Below, piece after piece: positions 29,465 to 40,660 of a stretch of 64,000 nt of DNA. The notes beneath the pieces were generated by a model. The model ran no database searches. It was given only the letters and a program-made list of their open reading frames with translations, and was not told where the DNA came from. Source of the stretch: Callipepla californica brunnescens (lineage: Eukaryota; Chordata; Aves; Galliformes; Odontophoridae); contig JALIRH010000004.1 of assembly GCA_023055505.1 (NCBI GenBank), positions 37,143,502-37,207,501 of the forward strand, read 5' to 3'. Position 1 is the first letter of the stretch. Every line of letters begins with the position of its first letter. The position numbers were made by a program, and so were the translations under genes.

Positions 29465-32400
29465 ATAATAAATTTGTATGACTCACTTTCCTTAAGCTCC
29501 AGTAAATTTAGGTGATTTGCTAAGTTTAGAAACATACAGCTGTTCTCACAGTTTGCCATGAATGGAGAAAAATCTCTCCAGAAAGTGTCTCTGCCTGATC
29601 ACAATACACTCAGGCTGTAGCCCTGCATAAAAAACAGCCTGAAAGCCAAGGGACAGAGTGCTGCGAGGGCTCTCAGCAGGCACTGAGCACAGCTTCAGCC
29701 CCCACAGCAGCACCACAGCTCAGGACCTGAGTCATGCTCCCAGGCAGCACCCTGGGCAATACTTCCCTGCAGTATGAAGGCACCAGTTGTCAAGGACAAG
29801 CACAAGGGTCTCTGCACCACAGCTCACTCTTTCTGCGAGCTCTGGAAGCAAGGCTCTCAGTGTAAGGAGCATTAGACTCTGGAAGCCAACAGTTAGCTGC
29901 ATCAACAGTTTTGCAGATGGCAAGAGTCATTTTCCTACTCACATGTTAAGTGCTTAAATATGTCAAAAATACCACTTTCCTTTTTATTTGTTATTGTTGC
30001 ATACATACTATTTCTGTGTTACAAATAGATTTTATGATTGCAAAGTTACATTTCTTTCATTCATACGTTATGAAAAAAAAATGAAATCTAACTGGTTCCT
30101 AATGTCATTTCTGAATTAACTGTGCTTCCATTTCACTACTGAATTGTCAAGTTATTGTTATGAAGCTACAGAACATAAAAAGGGAAATACAATTGCCACT
30201 ATATAAAGCTGCAGTTATTTCCTCCATTTCAGTAGTGAGTGCAGTTCTGATCACCTGAAGAAGATTATGGCAGGACTGGAGAAATGCAAAGAAAAAGAGC
30301 AAGTGTGATTCCAGATGAAATCACATGTGTAACACAGGATGAAACAGTAACGAGCTGTAAACCTCTGACTGCTGGACACGCAGCATCACTGCACACTGTT
30401 GCTGTATGGTTAATCATCACCACCTCCAACCAAGGCCAGGCATTGTTACAAGTGAATCTCAGATCCAGTTGATAAAACCTTCTGGCTCTCTGCTTTCCAT
30501 CTTTAGCTTGTGAAATCCTGAGGCACCATCACCTGCGCCCTCATGCAGTTGCCCTAGTAGGCCTGACTGGCAGTATTAACATCTCCACTAAATGCTGTTC
30601 ATCTTCCAAAGCTAACTATGGAAAAAAGACAAAAAAGCCAACAAACCAAACAACCTCACCACAGAGGTCTTCCCTCACACTCCTCCAACACAATTAATTA
30701 ATTTAAATTAAGAGTCTCTCATCAGAGAAAACACAGTTTAAAACCCACTGCTAATATATTTGCTAGCTTATCAGGTGGTGACTAAGCTTCCAAATGGGGA
30801 CTTAGTCTATCTGCTGTACTTGGGGTCTTCCTACAGGGCAGCTCTATTTGGGCACACCGTATCAGCTCCAGAATAGTGCCTGCCCCTTCCTAAACAACAC
30901 TATCAAAATACAGACTTTCAAGTTCTTCACCTGAGGCCTTCTGAAACAGCTAAATGTATCTGTGCGCTGCTTCCCCAACAGTGTGGGTGAGCAGAACTTC
31001 AACTGACTTGTTATTTGTATTCTTTTAACACTAGAATTTCACGTTACTAACTCTCAAAATTGTCCTTTGCCAGGAAATATGTGACACTTACAAAATTAGT
31101 ACAGTGTTTGACTATGACATGATTCCATAGCATCTGCTACATCTCAATATGTCACTGAATATTTCACAATTATTTAACATCTATCACAGCTTTCTACTCC
31201 AAGGAAGAATAAGTATTTCAAAGTTCTTTTTTCTCCAGCATAAATGTTCTGCAGTTACTGAGGTTTTCTCAGTGCACTTACCTTAGGTCTTCTCATGAAG
31301 CAGCTCATCCCAAGATGTACTGCTTTAGGTGTCTTACTTTTCAAAGCTAGTTTATGAGGCAGGTTTGTTTACATTCTTTAAGCTGTTCTTGTAATTAGTA
31401 AAGTCGATAGTTAAAAAAAAAAAAAAATCACCTTACATATGAAATCATTTTAACTTAGAACATTTCTAACATAATTATGTAACTAAATGCAAACTTGACT
31501 GGACATATTGCAGTGCACATAGGAGTACTCCTCCTTACCATGAGATTTCATCTGACCGAGGCAGACAGCAGCACAGATAGCAAAGAAATTTTACACACAA
31601 ACTCTTTCTGACTAACTCTACACAACAAATACCTCAGTGACAGCAGCCATTCAGTGTTTTGATGGCATTGGTGTTGAGGCATTTACAAAGAGAAATTTGT
31701 GGGGATTCCTATGAACTGGAATCAGTCTGATTCACTACATGAGAAACCCTCACCACATATTTTGTTCAAAATTTTTGAATTGAAACCACCTTGTCCAGAG
31801 ATCAGTCTGCCTGGAGGAATCCCCTGCCATTCTTTTGTCTGTCCCTTCAGATGACACTGCCCTGCCTCCTTAAGGGCTCACACTGACCTTTGATTTCTGC
31901 TTCTGTACTTTTCTAGCTGATGCCATGATGCTGGTTGCTAAACTGAGTTTGATCAACATCCACAAACTCACAGCTTGGACAAAAGAAGGACTGTAGCCAT
32001 GGAAAAGAGCTCCTAGAGGACACTGTAATGGCAGTACCATTGGCTTTTATTTCAAATTAAAAAAAATCAGACACGCAGAATGGGATGCCTTGTTGCTGTG
32101 ATTGTTCTTGCTGATGGTCAGCTGGAAGTTCTGAGCCCAGAAGATAAGCTCAGACCATCCCCTTCACAACAGCATACATAGAGAAGAGGGTTCATAGCCC
32201 TTTAAGTGCAAGCTTTTTTTCCTTCACTCCAGTACAACGGCAAAATGTTTTGGCATCTGCTCACCATAATGAAAGGGGTCATCTTCCCATGGAACCTCAC
32301 AACCCCTCTCTGCTCAGCCTCACCTCCTGCTGATTAGTTAACTACTACACCATAAAGGCTCAGCAAACTGGACCAGTACACAGAAAGCGAGGAAGATTAA

Positions 32401-32552
32401 GGGATTCACTTCAGAACTACTCTATGCTTCAGAATATTCAGAATGTTAATACATGGGCAATCTATATGAGCTCTTTTAGAATTCATCACTAATTCTAAAT
32501 TTCTTGCAAGAAAGAGATACATGTTTATTGCCAGAAAATGGTGCACTGTCCC

Positions 32553-32569
32553 TTTTTTTTTTTTTTTTT
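32553..32569 (+). repeat. Poly(T) run of 17 bases
   Basis: An uninterrupted T run in otherwise ordinary AT-rich DNA. Confidence 0.9.
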
Positions 32570-35500
32570 CCCATTAGGGTAGCTTTTCCATTTATAGAAT
32601 GGTGTTAAAGACTCAAAGCAGGAATACAGCTATAATTCATACTAATTTAAAGACGCAATTTTACTGCCAGAGAATGTAAAACTGATGTGATAGTAAATGA
32701 GAGTCATGCCAAAGCTTTTCTTTGAACTGTGACATTTTGTGTGTCAGTTAGTTACCGAGTATGACTTATCAGCCACCACCCACCCAGCTGATTAAAGATA
32801 GAAGACACTGTAACACTGCCACAAACCTAAGGTACTAAGTTTTATTTTGGGAAGGGTATAGGGACATACTGAATATTCTATGATGTAGCGCGTGCATTTA
32901 CTTTTGGATTCTTCTGATTACTGAGTGTATGGATGAAATATTCATTTTCTGATACACCAGGAAAGAAATGAAACAAAGCATTCCAGTGAGGAAAGCCTTG
33001 ATATTTGGCTCAGTCCTCTGAAGTCTTCTTCAGTCAAAGCTGTCCTGTATTTCACTATCCTACACTGTGCAAGCTACCAGGGATATCAGGTTGCCCAAAG
33101 ACCACGGATTAACAACTGCTCATTTCATGAATGAAAACATTCAAGCCATTTAAAAGGAAATAACACATAACTAGATTCCAAGAGCATTAGTGAATTACAG
33201 AAGTTCCGTGAGAACAAAACAAATACATTTTGAAAGTATGGTTATATAATCTATTTGCTTGAAAGTGGCCCCAACAAGCTAAGTGAACAAAGTATCCACA
33301 CGAAAATAACGCGAGCAGATTATTGCTCATTTGAAAACTCAAGAAATGTAAATATTCTTTTCCTGGTTATTTTTAACAATCATATCCTGCTTGTTAAGTA
33401 ACAGGCATCAGAAAACAAGACAAAAAAAAAAAAAATCAACACAATGGGAAAGCAAAGGTGCTCTTAAACATGAAAAAGGCAGAATAACAGTAAAACCTGA
33501 AGACTCACCTCTGTGCTGTTCCAGTGTGTATCAGTAATTACTTGCTCTTATGTTCAGCTTTCCACTGGTAGAGGTTCAGTCCCAATTTGGCTCCCAAGAT
33601 TCCGCCAAAGATAGTAATCATCAAACAAAACTTTTTTTCCCTGAGCTCTTACTTTCATCACTAGGAAGTATTGCAAGTAAGAATGTAACCTGTTGATGAG
33701 TGCAGACTCCATTTTAAGTAACCCGAGCATTACAGCTAGTGAACTATGCTGATCGCAGCTCCACCACTCCTTTCCTGTCAGCCAAAATGGAAGTGCTTAC
33801 AGCAGCAACAGAAAATACACAAAAATGAAAAGTCCCTTTCATCCAATCCTTGGGTAGCTCACACCTCACTCACCTTATTCAATATTATTCCAAATTATAT
33901 CGATTTGCAGTGATAGCTGAACTGTTCAGCCATTCATTAATCAAACTCTGATAAACACTGGCTAGTAATTAGCTTTTATTCAGCTGTTCAGTAAGGAGAG
34001 AATCACCTGAGCCTACTCCATTTCACTCAGCTGTGGTCATCTGCAATTTCTTTTCATGAGCCATCCAGGGAGGGGAAACAAGAACACTTAGGGATATAAC
34101 TTTTATTAAAAAATCATTAAAATAAAAGAAAAAGAAAAAAAAGCTTTGCAACATGGTAAAATACTTTCATTGGCCTCTCCTGGATTTTCTACTTTCAATA
34201 ATTCAAGTTCCTACTAACTTATAAAGCCTCTGAGAAAATGAGGATTGAGAGTATATAGAAGAAAAGGAAACAGGGGGCACTTTCTTAAGCTCCCTGATAG
34301 AAGTACAATGCATGTACTTCTTAGAAGGAAAAGTATACAGAGACCTTTCTGCTTCTGCTAATCTTCAACAGAAGGTTATTCTTGTACAGTACAGAGTCTA
34401 TAAAATGCAGATATTGTCAGATATTTACATAGGAAACCACAGTCAGGTTAGAAATACTAATGAGACATCACGGACTTTTTAATAGCTAAATGGAAGCTAG
34501 TCCTGAAAATAAGATTTCCAGTCGATTGAAGCTTCATATCAGTAGTGTTTCGGACAGGTATAAGGACTGAACACCTGAGTCAGTAGACTGAAGTACACTG
34601 ACCAAAAAAATGTAGTGTAAGTAACAGCACAGGAACCCATCATACATTTTCTTTTTTCATGAATGTGTCTAGACCTGTAGCAACTGTCCCTGTGGGATAA
34701 TAATTCAATCTTCTGTGTCTCAGCTGAGACTGTGATGATATTGCTAATTAACATCCATGATGATGATTCTCTTATGAAAACATTAATCTACTGGGAAATA
34801 GCATTTCTAAAGCTAACCCTCAATCTATTAGCAGGTCTTTCCTTTTCTCTTGCAATGATTAGGACAGAAAGCAAGCTATTTGAGTTACAGCTCATTTCAT
34901 CTAATGGATATCTGGTTCTTGAACATAGAATCAGATACATCTGTTCATATACTCAGTGCCTTCAATTTCATCCCATTATTTACGTACTATCTGCTTTGCA
35001 ATTATATAACTTGGAATTAAAGAAGATTTCACTTGTGTATCTAGTAAGGTACATGTGTGTAATTGGAACAGAAAACACAGACGCTATTTTATAAATAATT
35101 TGCCCACATATTATATTTTGTCATGCCTCACTAAAGTTAGGAAGATGTTGAAGATTTCTCTTTTGACTTAACAGTACAGCTGATACTGTTTTCCTCTTAC
35201 TGATCATTATTATTAGCTTATTTATTTACAGTAGCATTCAGTGTGTGCTACAGTCTATAAGTTCACACAAGGAGGGGATTGCTTTTGCACAACTTCAGAA
35301 GAAATCTCTGCTCCAAGCAACTTAACAACTGGCAAGAAAACAGAAAAGGAGCAACAGAACGAAACATATGATCAGAGATCAATGCCCATACTGAAATCTC
35401 TATTATCTATGACTACTAATAAGAACACACAAAGGCGGTAGGAAGTAAAGGATCATCAATAGAATAAATTGAATAATAGGATTTATCTCACCACAGCACT

Positions 35501-35573
35501 TCTTGGATGATTGTATACAAAGTTACAGGAGGCAAGAACATCTCCATAAGCAGTAACTCAATGAAAGAGACCT

Positions 35574-35628
35574 AGATGGAGGGAGAGAATAAGGAAGGAA
35601 AGGAAAGAGAAGGAAGGTAGGTGTGTCC
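35574..35628 (+). repeat. Purine-rich GGAA/GGAGA tract
   Basis: About 55 bases of mixed GGAA, GAGA and GGAAG units with one or two interruptions; low complexity. Confidence 0.75.
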
Positions 35629-36349
35629 ACAGAGATAGATGCTTCCTTTTTCTTCTTCTCAAGATGCAGAAAATTCTGCGATCCTGCTAAAGCACATACA
35701 TACAAATTCTTCACTTACAGTCAGCTGTAGGCTTGAATAGTATTTTCACCCTGCCAGACTGAGGTTCATCAAGCAGACTAAGTTTTATTCTTAACTCTAT
35801 TTAGACAACTGTTTCAAAAGGAAATGACTAATTATTCACATTCATTTTATCTTTTTATTATTATTGGTTTTTTTTTTCTATACATACACAGTTCTAAATA
35901 ATTGCTCAGAATTAAATCTGGTAGATAATTAACTAAAAACAATTAAATTAAAAATAATTTGCAATATAAAAAAGAAAAAAATATGAAAGTGAAACAATAA
36001 TAGGAAGACAAATATACTATTAATTTCTAACAAACAAGCATTATCCACCAAAATTTTAATCAGTTTCTATGTATGTGAGATATTTTGGTTGGTCAACAAA
36101 AGGCTGCTGACAAATCAAAGAAGTAGATTTCACTGCTGGAAATCAGAGTCAGTTCTTTTCCATCTGCTAAGCCAAAAAGTACAGAGCTGCAGTTCCTAAC
36201 TAGGGAGACTGGGAACCAACTGAGTTTTTGAAATATTTTAAGTATTCTGTGCACACATACACATGTAAATTAGTACACCCAACTTGTCAACAGTAAAGCT
36301 TCAAAGGCTGTTCTTTAGAGCTACACTTACAGTCAAAGTTCTTAAAATG

Positions 36350-36435
36350 CTGGCTGAAACAAATGAAGTTTTATTGATTTTTAAATAACTTGAGATCTAA
36401 AGTTTTCACTTTGTCTTTTCACCAGAGAGCAAACT
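36350..36435 (-). other. EFCAB11: Probable short 3' UTR of the EF-hand gene
   Basis: Minus-strand sequence after the TGA stop contains an AATAAA signal at 36375-36370, about 60 bases from the stop. Cleavage would then fall near 36350. Further AATAAA signals on the same strand at 35859-35854 and 35789-35784 could serve longer transcripts. The extent is inferred from the signals only; no transcript is visible. Confidence 0.45.
36370..36375 (-). terminator. Polyadenylation signal AATAAA
   Basis: A perfect AATAAA hexamer on the minus strand, about 60 bases after the EF-hand stop codon and in the right orientation. AATAAA is common by chance in AT-rich DNA, so its use is inferred. Confidence 0.45.
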
Positions 36436-36535
36436 TCAGGCAAAGCACAATGGTGATACTTCATCTTGTCCGTGCTTCATCGCACATTCAAACTCTTTGA
36501 AGCTGATGCGACCATCAGAATCCTGATCAACCTCT
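36436..36535 (-). CDS. EFCAB11: Terminal coding exon with a canonical EF-hand; probable EFCAB11 (EF-hand calcium-binding domain protein 11)
   Basis: Read on the minus strand, this exon gives 32 residues and a TGA stop. The first 12-residue loop, DQDSDGRISFEE, has Asp at positions 1, 3 and 5, Gly at 6, Ile at 8 and Glu at 12, which is a complete calcium-binding EF-hand loop; the helix FECAMKHGQ follows. Just upstream lies a pyrimidine tract ending in TTATAG, a good splice acceptor. The exon begins with one base completing a split codon; an upstream AG would make it Arg, as expected from the FREVD-type sequence remembered for human EFCAB11. The human protein ends shortly after a similar YALNYGQ helix, so this copy has a slightly longer, different tail (DEVSPLCFA). 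The family is small (about 160 residues), has several EF-hands and lacks a well-defined function. Other EF-hand genes remain possible. No upstream exon was recognised in the window. Confidence 0.7.
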
Positions 36536-36536
36536 C

Positions 36537-36552
36537 TATAAGAGAAAAGAGA
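36537..36552 (-). promoter_or_regulatory. Splice acceptor polypyrimidine tract of the EF-hand exon
   Basis: On the minus strand the sequence TCTCTTTTCTCTTATAG directly precedes the coding exon. It is pyrimidine-rich and ends in AG, and it sets the reading phase that yields the EF-hand. An alternative AG two bases further in would remove the first Glu codon and is less likely. Confidence 0.65.
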
Positions 36553-37389
36553 TTGGGTTTTTAAAACCCAAAAGACATTATGTGAAACAGAAGTACTTAT
36601 TGTAGATATTCAACACCAATATTGTTTTGAAAAGCCCAACTCTTACACATTTGAATTCTATACAAAGAATTAATGAACTGAAATATGCATTTTCCTCTCA
36701 TTTGAGGAGCTGAAGGATTTTAAAAAACAAATATCACTCTGTTTATTCAAGAGGAAGCAGAAGTGAACTACAAGATATGAATTCTACAAATTTACCGCTT
36801 TTAGCACAAATTTAGCTCTTCTACATCCTCCCTAGTTCCCAAAATTTAATTATCTAGGGTGGAGATCCTCAGAGTTCCACCACACAACATAAAATCCAAG
36901 ACTTCCAGGTCATAAGATATCATAAGCTTACATTTAAATTTTCCCAAATTGCCCTACAACCTTCCACATTCCTCAAGCAGCTTATTTTAAAACAAAGATT
37001 GTGTTAACAAGCCTAAGAGTTGTAGCTGTAAGAAAAAAATGCTAAAATGAGTATTCTAATGCTCAATGGAACACCTCTGAAAAGAAAAATAATTTCTATT
37101 TTTATCCCCATGGTATAAACTGATAGAGGACAGCAATTCAGTTACTGTCATTAACATACAGGTTTAGCATTTGTCGAACACAGTTTAGAAAATTTGATGT
37201 AATTACAGAGTAAGCTGACAGAATAGTTTTCTGTAAAGTATTTGTCTTAGTTCTGTCTACCTTTCTTACTAGAAACCTGAGAATTATATAAAAGTTATCA
37301 TTTAATAATTAAAAAGCTGTTTTCTTGGAGCTCAAAATCTGCTCATCATCTCAGAAAATATTTTGTTTATAACGATGTGCAGACCAGCA
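36553..37389 (-). other. Presumed EFCAB11 last intron, 3' portion
   Basis: AT-rich sequence next to the splice acceptor, without a recognisable element or exon. Confidence 0.5.
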
Positions 37390-38620
37390 TTCCATTACTG
37401 ACCCGGAATAATACTTATAGTTAATTACGTATAAAATCTGCAGATGACACAAAAATTGGTGGTATTAGAGTGCTGCAAACTTTGCCATTGCCATTAGTGT
37501 TCAACAGGAGTATTCCTACTATCCTGCAGCACGCAAACAGGATGCATCTTTACATAGATTAAAAGGAAAATTACAAAATAATCCAGGCTTAGAGTGCCCT
37601 GGAAATCTCAAAGGGATTCTAGATCCTGCAAAGGTAGTATAGCATCTCAGTTTTAAAGAAAGCCTCACAAAGAGACAGGATGTACAATTCCATGCACGTA
37701 TCCTTAAATATGTGCTAGAAATGAAATATTGACTTCTTGTGACATGAAACATTCTCTGAACTTGGTCAGATGAACTTCAGACCTCATGGTGCAACAGTGA
37801 ACTTTACATGTCCATAAACCCATGAAATGGCACACTACTATTGTGGAAATATGTAAATGAAAGTAATTCTTTCAGTTTACTACTGGCTGTCAGTCAAAAC
37901 TAAATCATATCCACATTCTGCTGCTTTTCAGGTAATGACAGGTTTGGGATGATGATCACCTATGTGTCTTGGTGGACAACATGACAGCTGATAACTCAAC
38001 CTGATGTATTTCTTGGCAGAACAGATCCTTTCAAGTATTGTGTGCTACAATACCGACAAATGCAACCTTATTCACCAGTAAAAGATTAACGCAGGTCATA
38101 ATTACAAACTGGAGATGCTGTATTGGAAAGCAGTAACTGAAAAGGGCTGAGGAGTCATAAAAAGTAATCAAATGAAGATTATTTCCTACTGTGATGCTTT
38201 ACATAAGAGGGCAAATATGATCCTTGAATGTGTAAGCAGGATAATATCTAAAACAAATATGACTGATTTTATTTCAGAATACAGCATTAGAGAAGTTTTG
38301 AGGAAAATACTGTATCTAATTTCTGCTGCCCACGCTTCAAAAATGACACTGAGCAACTAAAAAGAATTGAGAAAATAACTGCAGCAATTGCATGAGTTCT
38401 GGAAACGCTGCCTTATAATGAGACATTAAACACTCAGTTCTAAAGAAGATTAGAGAACTGATTCTATCAAATCAAGACCACAAGTATCTCTCTAGGGAAA
38501 ATATTTCAGATAGTAAATATCTTCTAGAGGAGTAAGGAAAGACATGATGGTAGGCACACATTTGGAAGCCAAAGCTAGACAAATTTACATCTTAAATTAG
38601 GTTGTTGGTTTTTTTTTTAA
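37390..38620 (+). mobile_element. Ancient, eroded CR1-type LINE with reverse-transcriptase remnants
   Basis: At 37440-37463 the plus strand reads ADDTKIGG, matching the FADDTKIGG-type catalytic motif of CR1/L3 reverse transcriptase. At 38160-38370 the order of motifs is that of the ORF2 end (a CDALHKRANMILECVSRII-like segment, then a degenerate copy of the stretch normally reading LEYCVQFW). At 38380-38610 the text is the 3' end typical of old CR1 (GCCTTATAATGAGACATTAA, a CACAAGTATCTCTCTAGGG-like run, then AAAGCTAGACAAATTTACATCTTA). The copy is full of stops and indels and parts of the middle (about 37500-38100) are hard to follow. It is non-functional and lies in the presumed EFCAB11 intron. 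Confidence 0.7.
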
Positions 38621-39129
38621 TGAAGCTGACATGCTATTGAGATAACTGAACTATGGATTAAGAGACAGTTTCTCTCACTTGAAAATCAAGACTACATAAC
38701 TTTCTATAACATATATCCTAGTCAAAAGGAATAGTAGGTTTAATTACTTCAGGACTGACTCACCCTGTGGTGGAAATCATTATCCTTTGATTTGCATTGT
38801 ATGTACCTTAATTACCTGATAAATTATTTAAGCATTCTCCATCAGTAACAGAGCAGAACAGGCTTTTCTAGAGATTATCTATATTCATGGTTATAGATAA
38901 GTGAAAAGAAGCTCTCCCTGAAATTTTAAGCAGCGTTTAAGAACCTGATGAGTTTTGTGACTGAATAATACCACCAACTTTATCCACTAATATATTCTTA
39001 CAAAGAAGATATCAGAAATGATGAATGATGGACAGGACATTTGTCCTGTTTTCACTTATACATCCCTATTTGTATACTGATGCTTTTCAGATAAACAGAA
39101 ACCCTGTATTTGAATCTGTTCAGAGGATA

Positions 39130-39523
39130 TATTCTGGACAGGCTGAGACAGCTAGGGCTTGTCAGCCTGGAGAAGGCCATGGGGTGACCTGATAGCGGCC
39201 TTTCAGTACCTAAAGGGGAGTTACAGGGAAGAAGGGGACAGACTCCTTAGCAGAGTCTGTGGTAACCAAACAAGAGGAAATGCTTTCAGGCACAATGAAG
39301 GTATATGTAGGTTACATCTACAGAAAAACAATCTTTTACAGTGAGGGTGGTGAGGCACTGTAACAGGTTGCCCAGGAATGTGGTAGATGTGTTGTCCCTG
39401 GAGACTTTCAAGGCCAGGCTGGATCAGGCTCTGGGCAACCTGATCTAGCTGTGATGTGATGTAGGGGAGTTGGACTAGATGGCTTTCAGGAGTCCCTTCC
39501 AACTGTAGGGATTCTGTCATTCT
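39130..39523 (+). mobile_element. CR1 LINE, 3' part
   Basis: Plus-strand sequence follows the CR1 3' end: CAGCCTGGAGAAGG, GATAGCGGCCTTTCAGTACC, GAGGGTGGTGAGGCACTG, AACAGGTTGCCCAGGAATG, AAGGCCAGGCTGGATCAGG, AGTTGGACTAGATGGC and finally TCCCTTCCAACTGTAGGGAT with a GATTCTGTCATTCT tail. It starts exactly in the region of the element where the minus-oriented piece at 40143-40660 stops. The ORF2 end is broken by stops. Confidence 0.9.
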
Positions 39524-39605
39524 AAAAACAGTGTAGCCATCCCAGGACAGTTTATTTACCCATCCATTGGGTATGTATAGAAGAAAAGGGTGTGTCTAGT
39601 AATAT

Positions 39606-39650
39606 TCCCTTGTTGTTGTTTTTTTTGTTTGTTTGTTTGTTTTTTCCCCT
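39606..39650 (+). repeat. T-rich (TTG)n/(TTTG)n simple repeat
   Basis: TTGTTGTTG, a T run, then four TTTG units and a further T run. It lies about 90 bases past the 3' end of the CR1 copy at 39130-39523. Confidence 0.85.
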
Positions 39651-40142
39651 GGATGTATTCTCTATAAATTCAGGGATTTCCTAAACCAGACATGCATGTG
39701 TGTATGTAAATATTCTTCATGTATATTTATTGCATGATTTTTTCTAGTAGCTTTTTCAAACCCATGTGAAGACCACGGCTGGAACACCTGCTCTATGAAT
39801 AAGCACCTCCTGTTATTTGTTTTGAAACTGCAAGTCATTTGACATCCCCATATTTTCAAAGATTAACCACCACTGAAGAATTTTTTTAACAAAAAAGCTA
39901 TTCTGTTTTAACGACAGTACCTATTACTATAACCTGTGTTATTTGTAAGTAAACTATTTCATTCAAAGAAAATGAACAGATTCAAATACCTGTGAGAATG
40001 TATAGTAATCAAATAGTAAAATCTTTTTTTTAACATTTTTTCACAATTTAATTCTGCAAGACAATTCACAAGCATTTTAGGTTACAACTGACAATCTGGC
40101 TAAGCCAAAGTTAAAGGAATTTTGTCATTGTAAGTAAGTAAG

Positions 40143-40660
40143 ACTGCAACTGAGGCTCTTCTTCTCCAGGCTGAGCAATTCCAGTTCTATCAGCTGCTTC
40201 AAATAAGACTTGTGCTCCAGAGTCCTCACCAGCTTTGCTGCTGTTCTCTAACACACTCCAGGGCCTCAGTGTGTTGTAGCGAGGTGTCCAAAACTGAACA
40301 TGGTACTCGAAGTTAAGCATCACCAGAGGTTGAGTACAGGGGGATGATCACCTCCCTGTCCCAGTTTGGTGACACTACTTCTGATACAAGGCAGGATGCC
40401 GTTGGCCTTCTTGGCCACCTGGGCACACTGCTGGCTCATGTTCACCGAAGCATCAACCGATACTCCCAGTTCTGTTTCTTCTGCTGTCTTCCAGCCACTC
40501 TGCCCTATGCCTGTACCATTCCCTGGGGTTGCTGTGACAAAAGTGCAGGACATGGCACTTCGTCTTGTTGAACCTCATCCCATTGGCCTCAGCCCAGCGA
40601 TATAGCCTGTCCAAATCTCTCTGTAGGGCCTTTTCTACCCCATTTATATTCATTATGTGT
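40143..40660 (-). mobile_element. CR1 LINE, internal ORF2 segment lacking its 3' end
   Basis: Minus-strand translation gives [35 protein letters not shown] and [20 protein letters not shown], then KKANGILPCIRSSV, and later a degraded FEYHVQFWTPRYN and the CAGCCTGGAGAAG region. This is the second half of the CR1 reverse transcriptase. Frame breaks and stops make it inactive. CR1 copies are usually truncated at the 5' end but keep the 3' end; this one has lost the roughly 300-400 base 3' end. Confidence 0.9.

Larger units (their letters stand above)
29462..36349. other. Intergenic DNA downstream of the EF-hand gene
   Basis: AT-rich, with very few open frames longer than 60 codons, poly(A) and poly(T) runs, and two further minus-strand AATAAA hexamers at 35789-35784 and 35859-35854 that could end longer transcripts. 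No repeat family was recognised with confidence. Confidence 0.6.
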
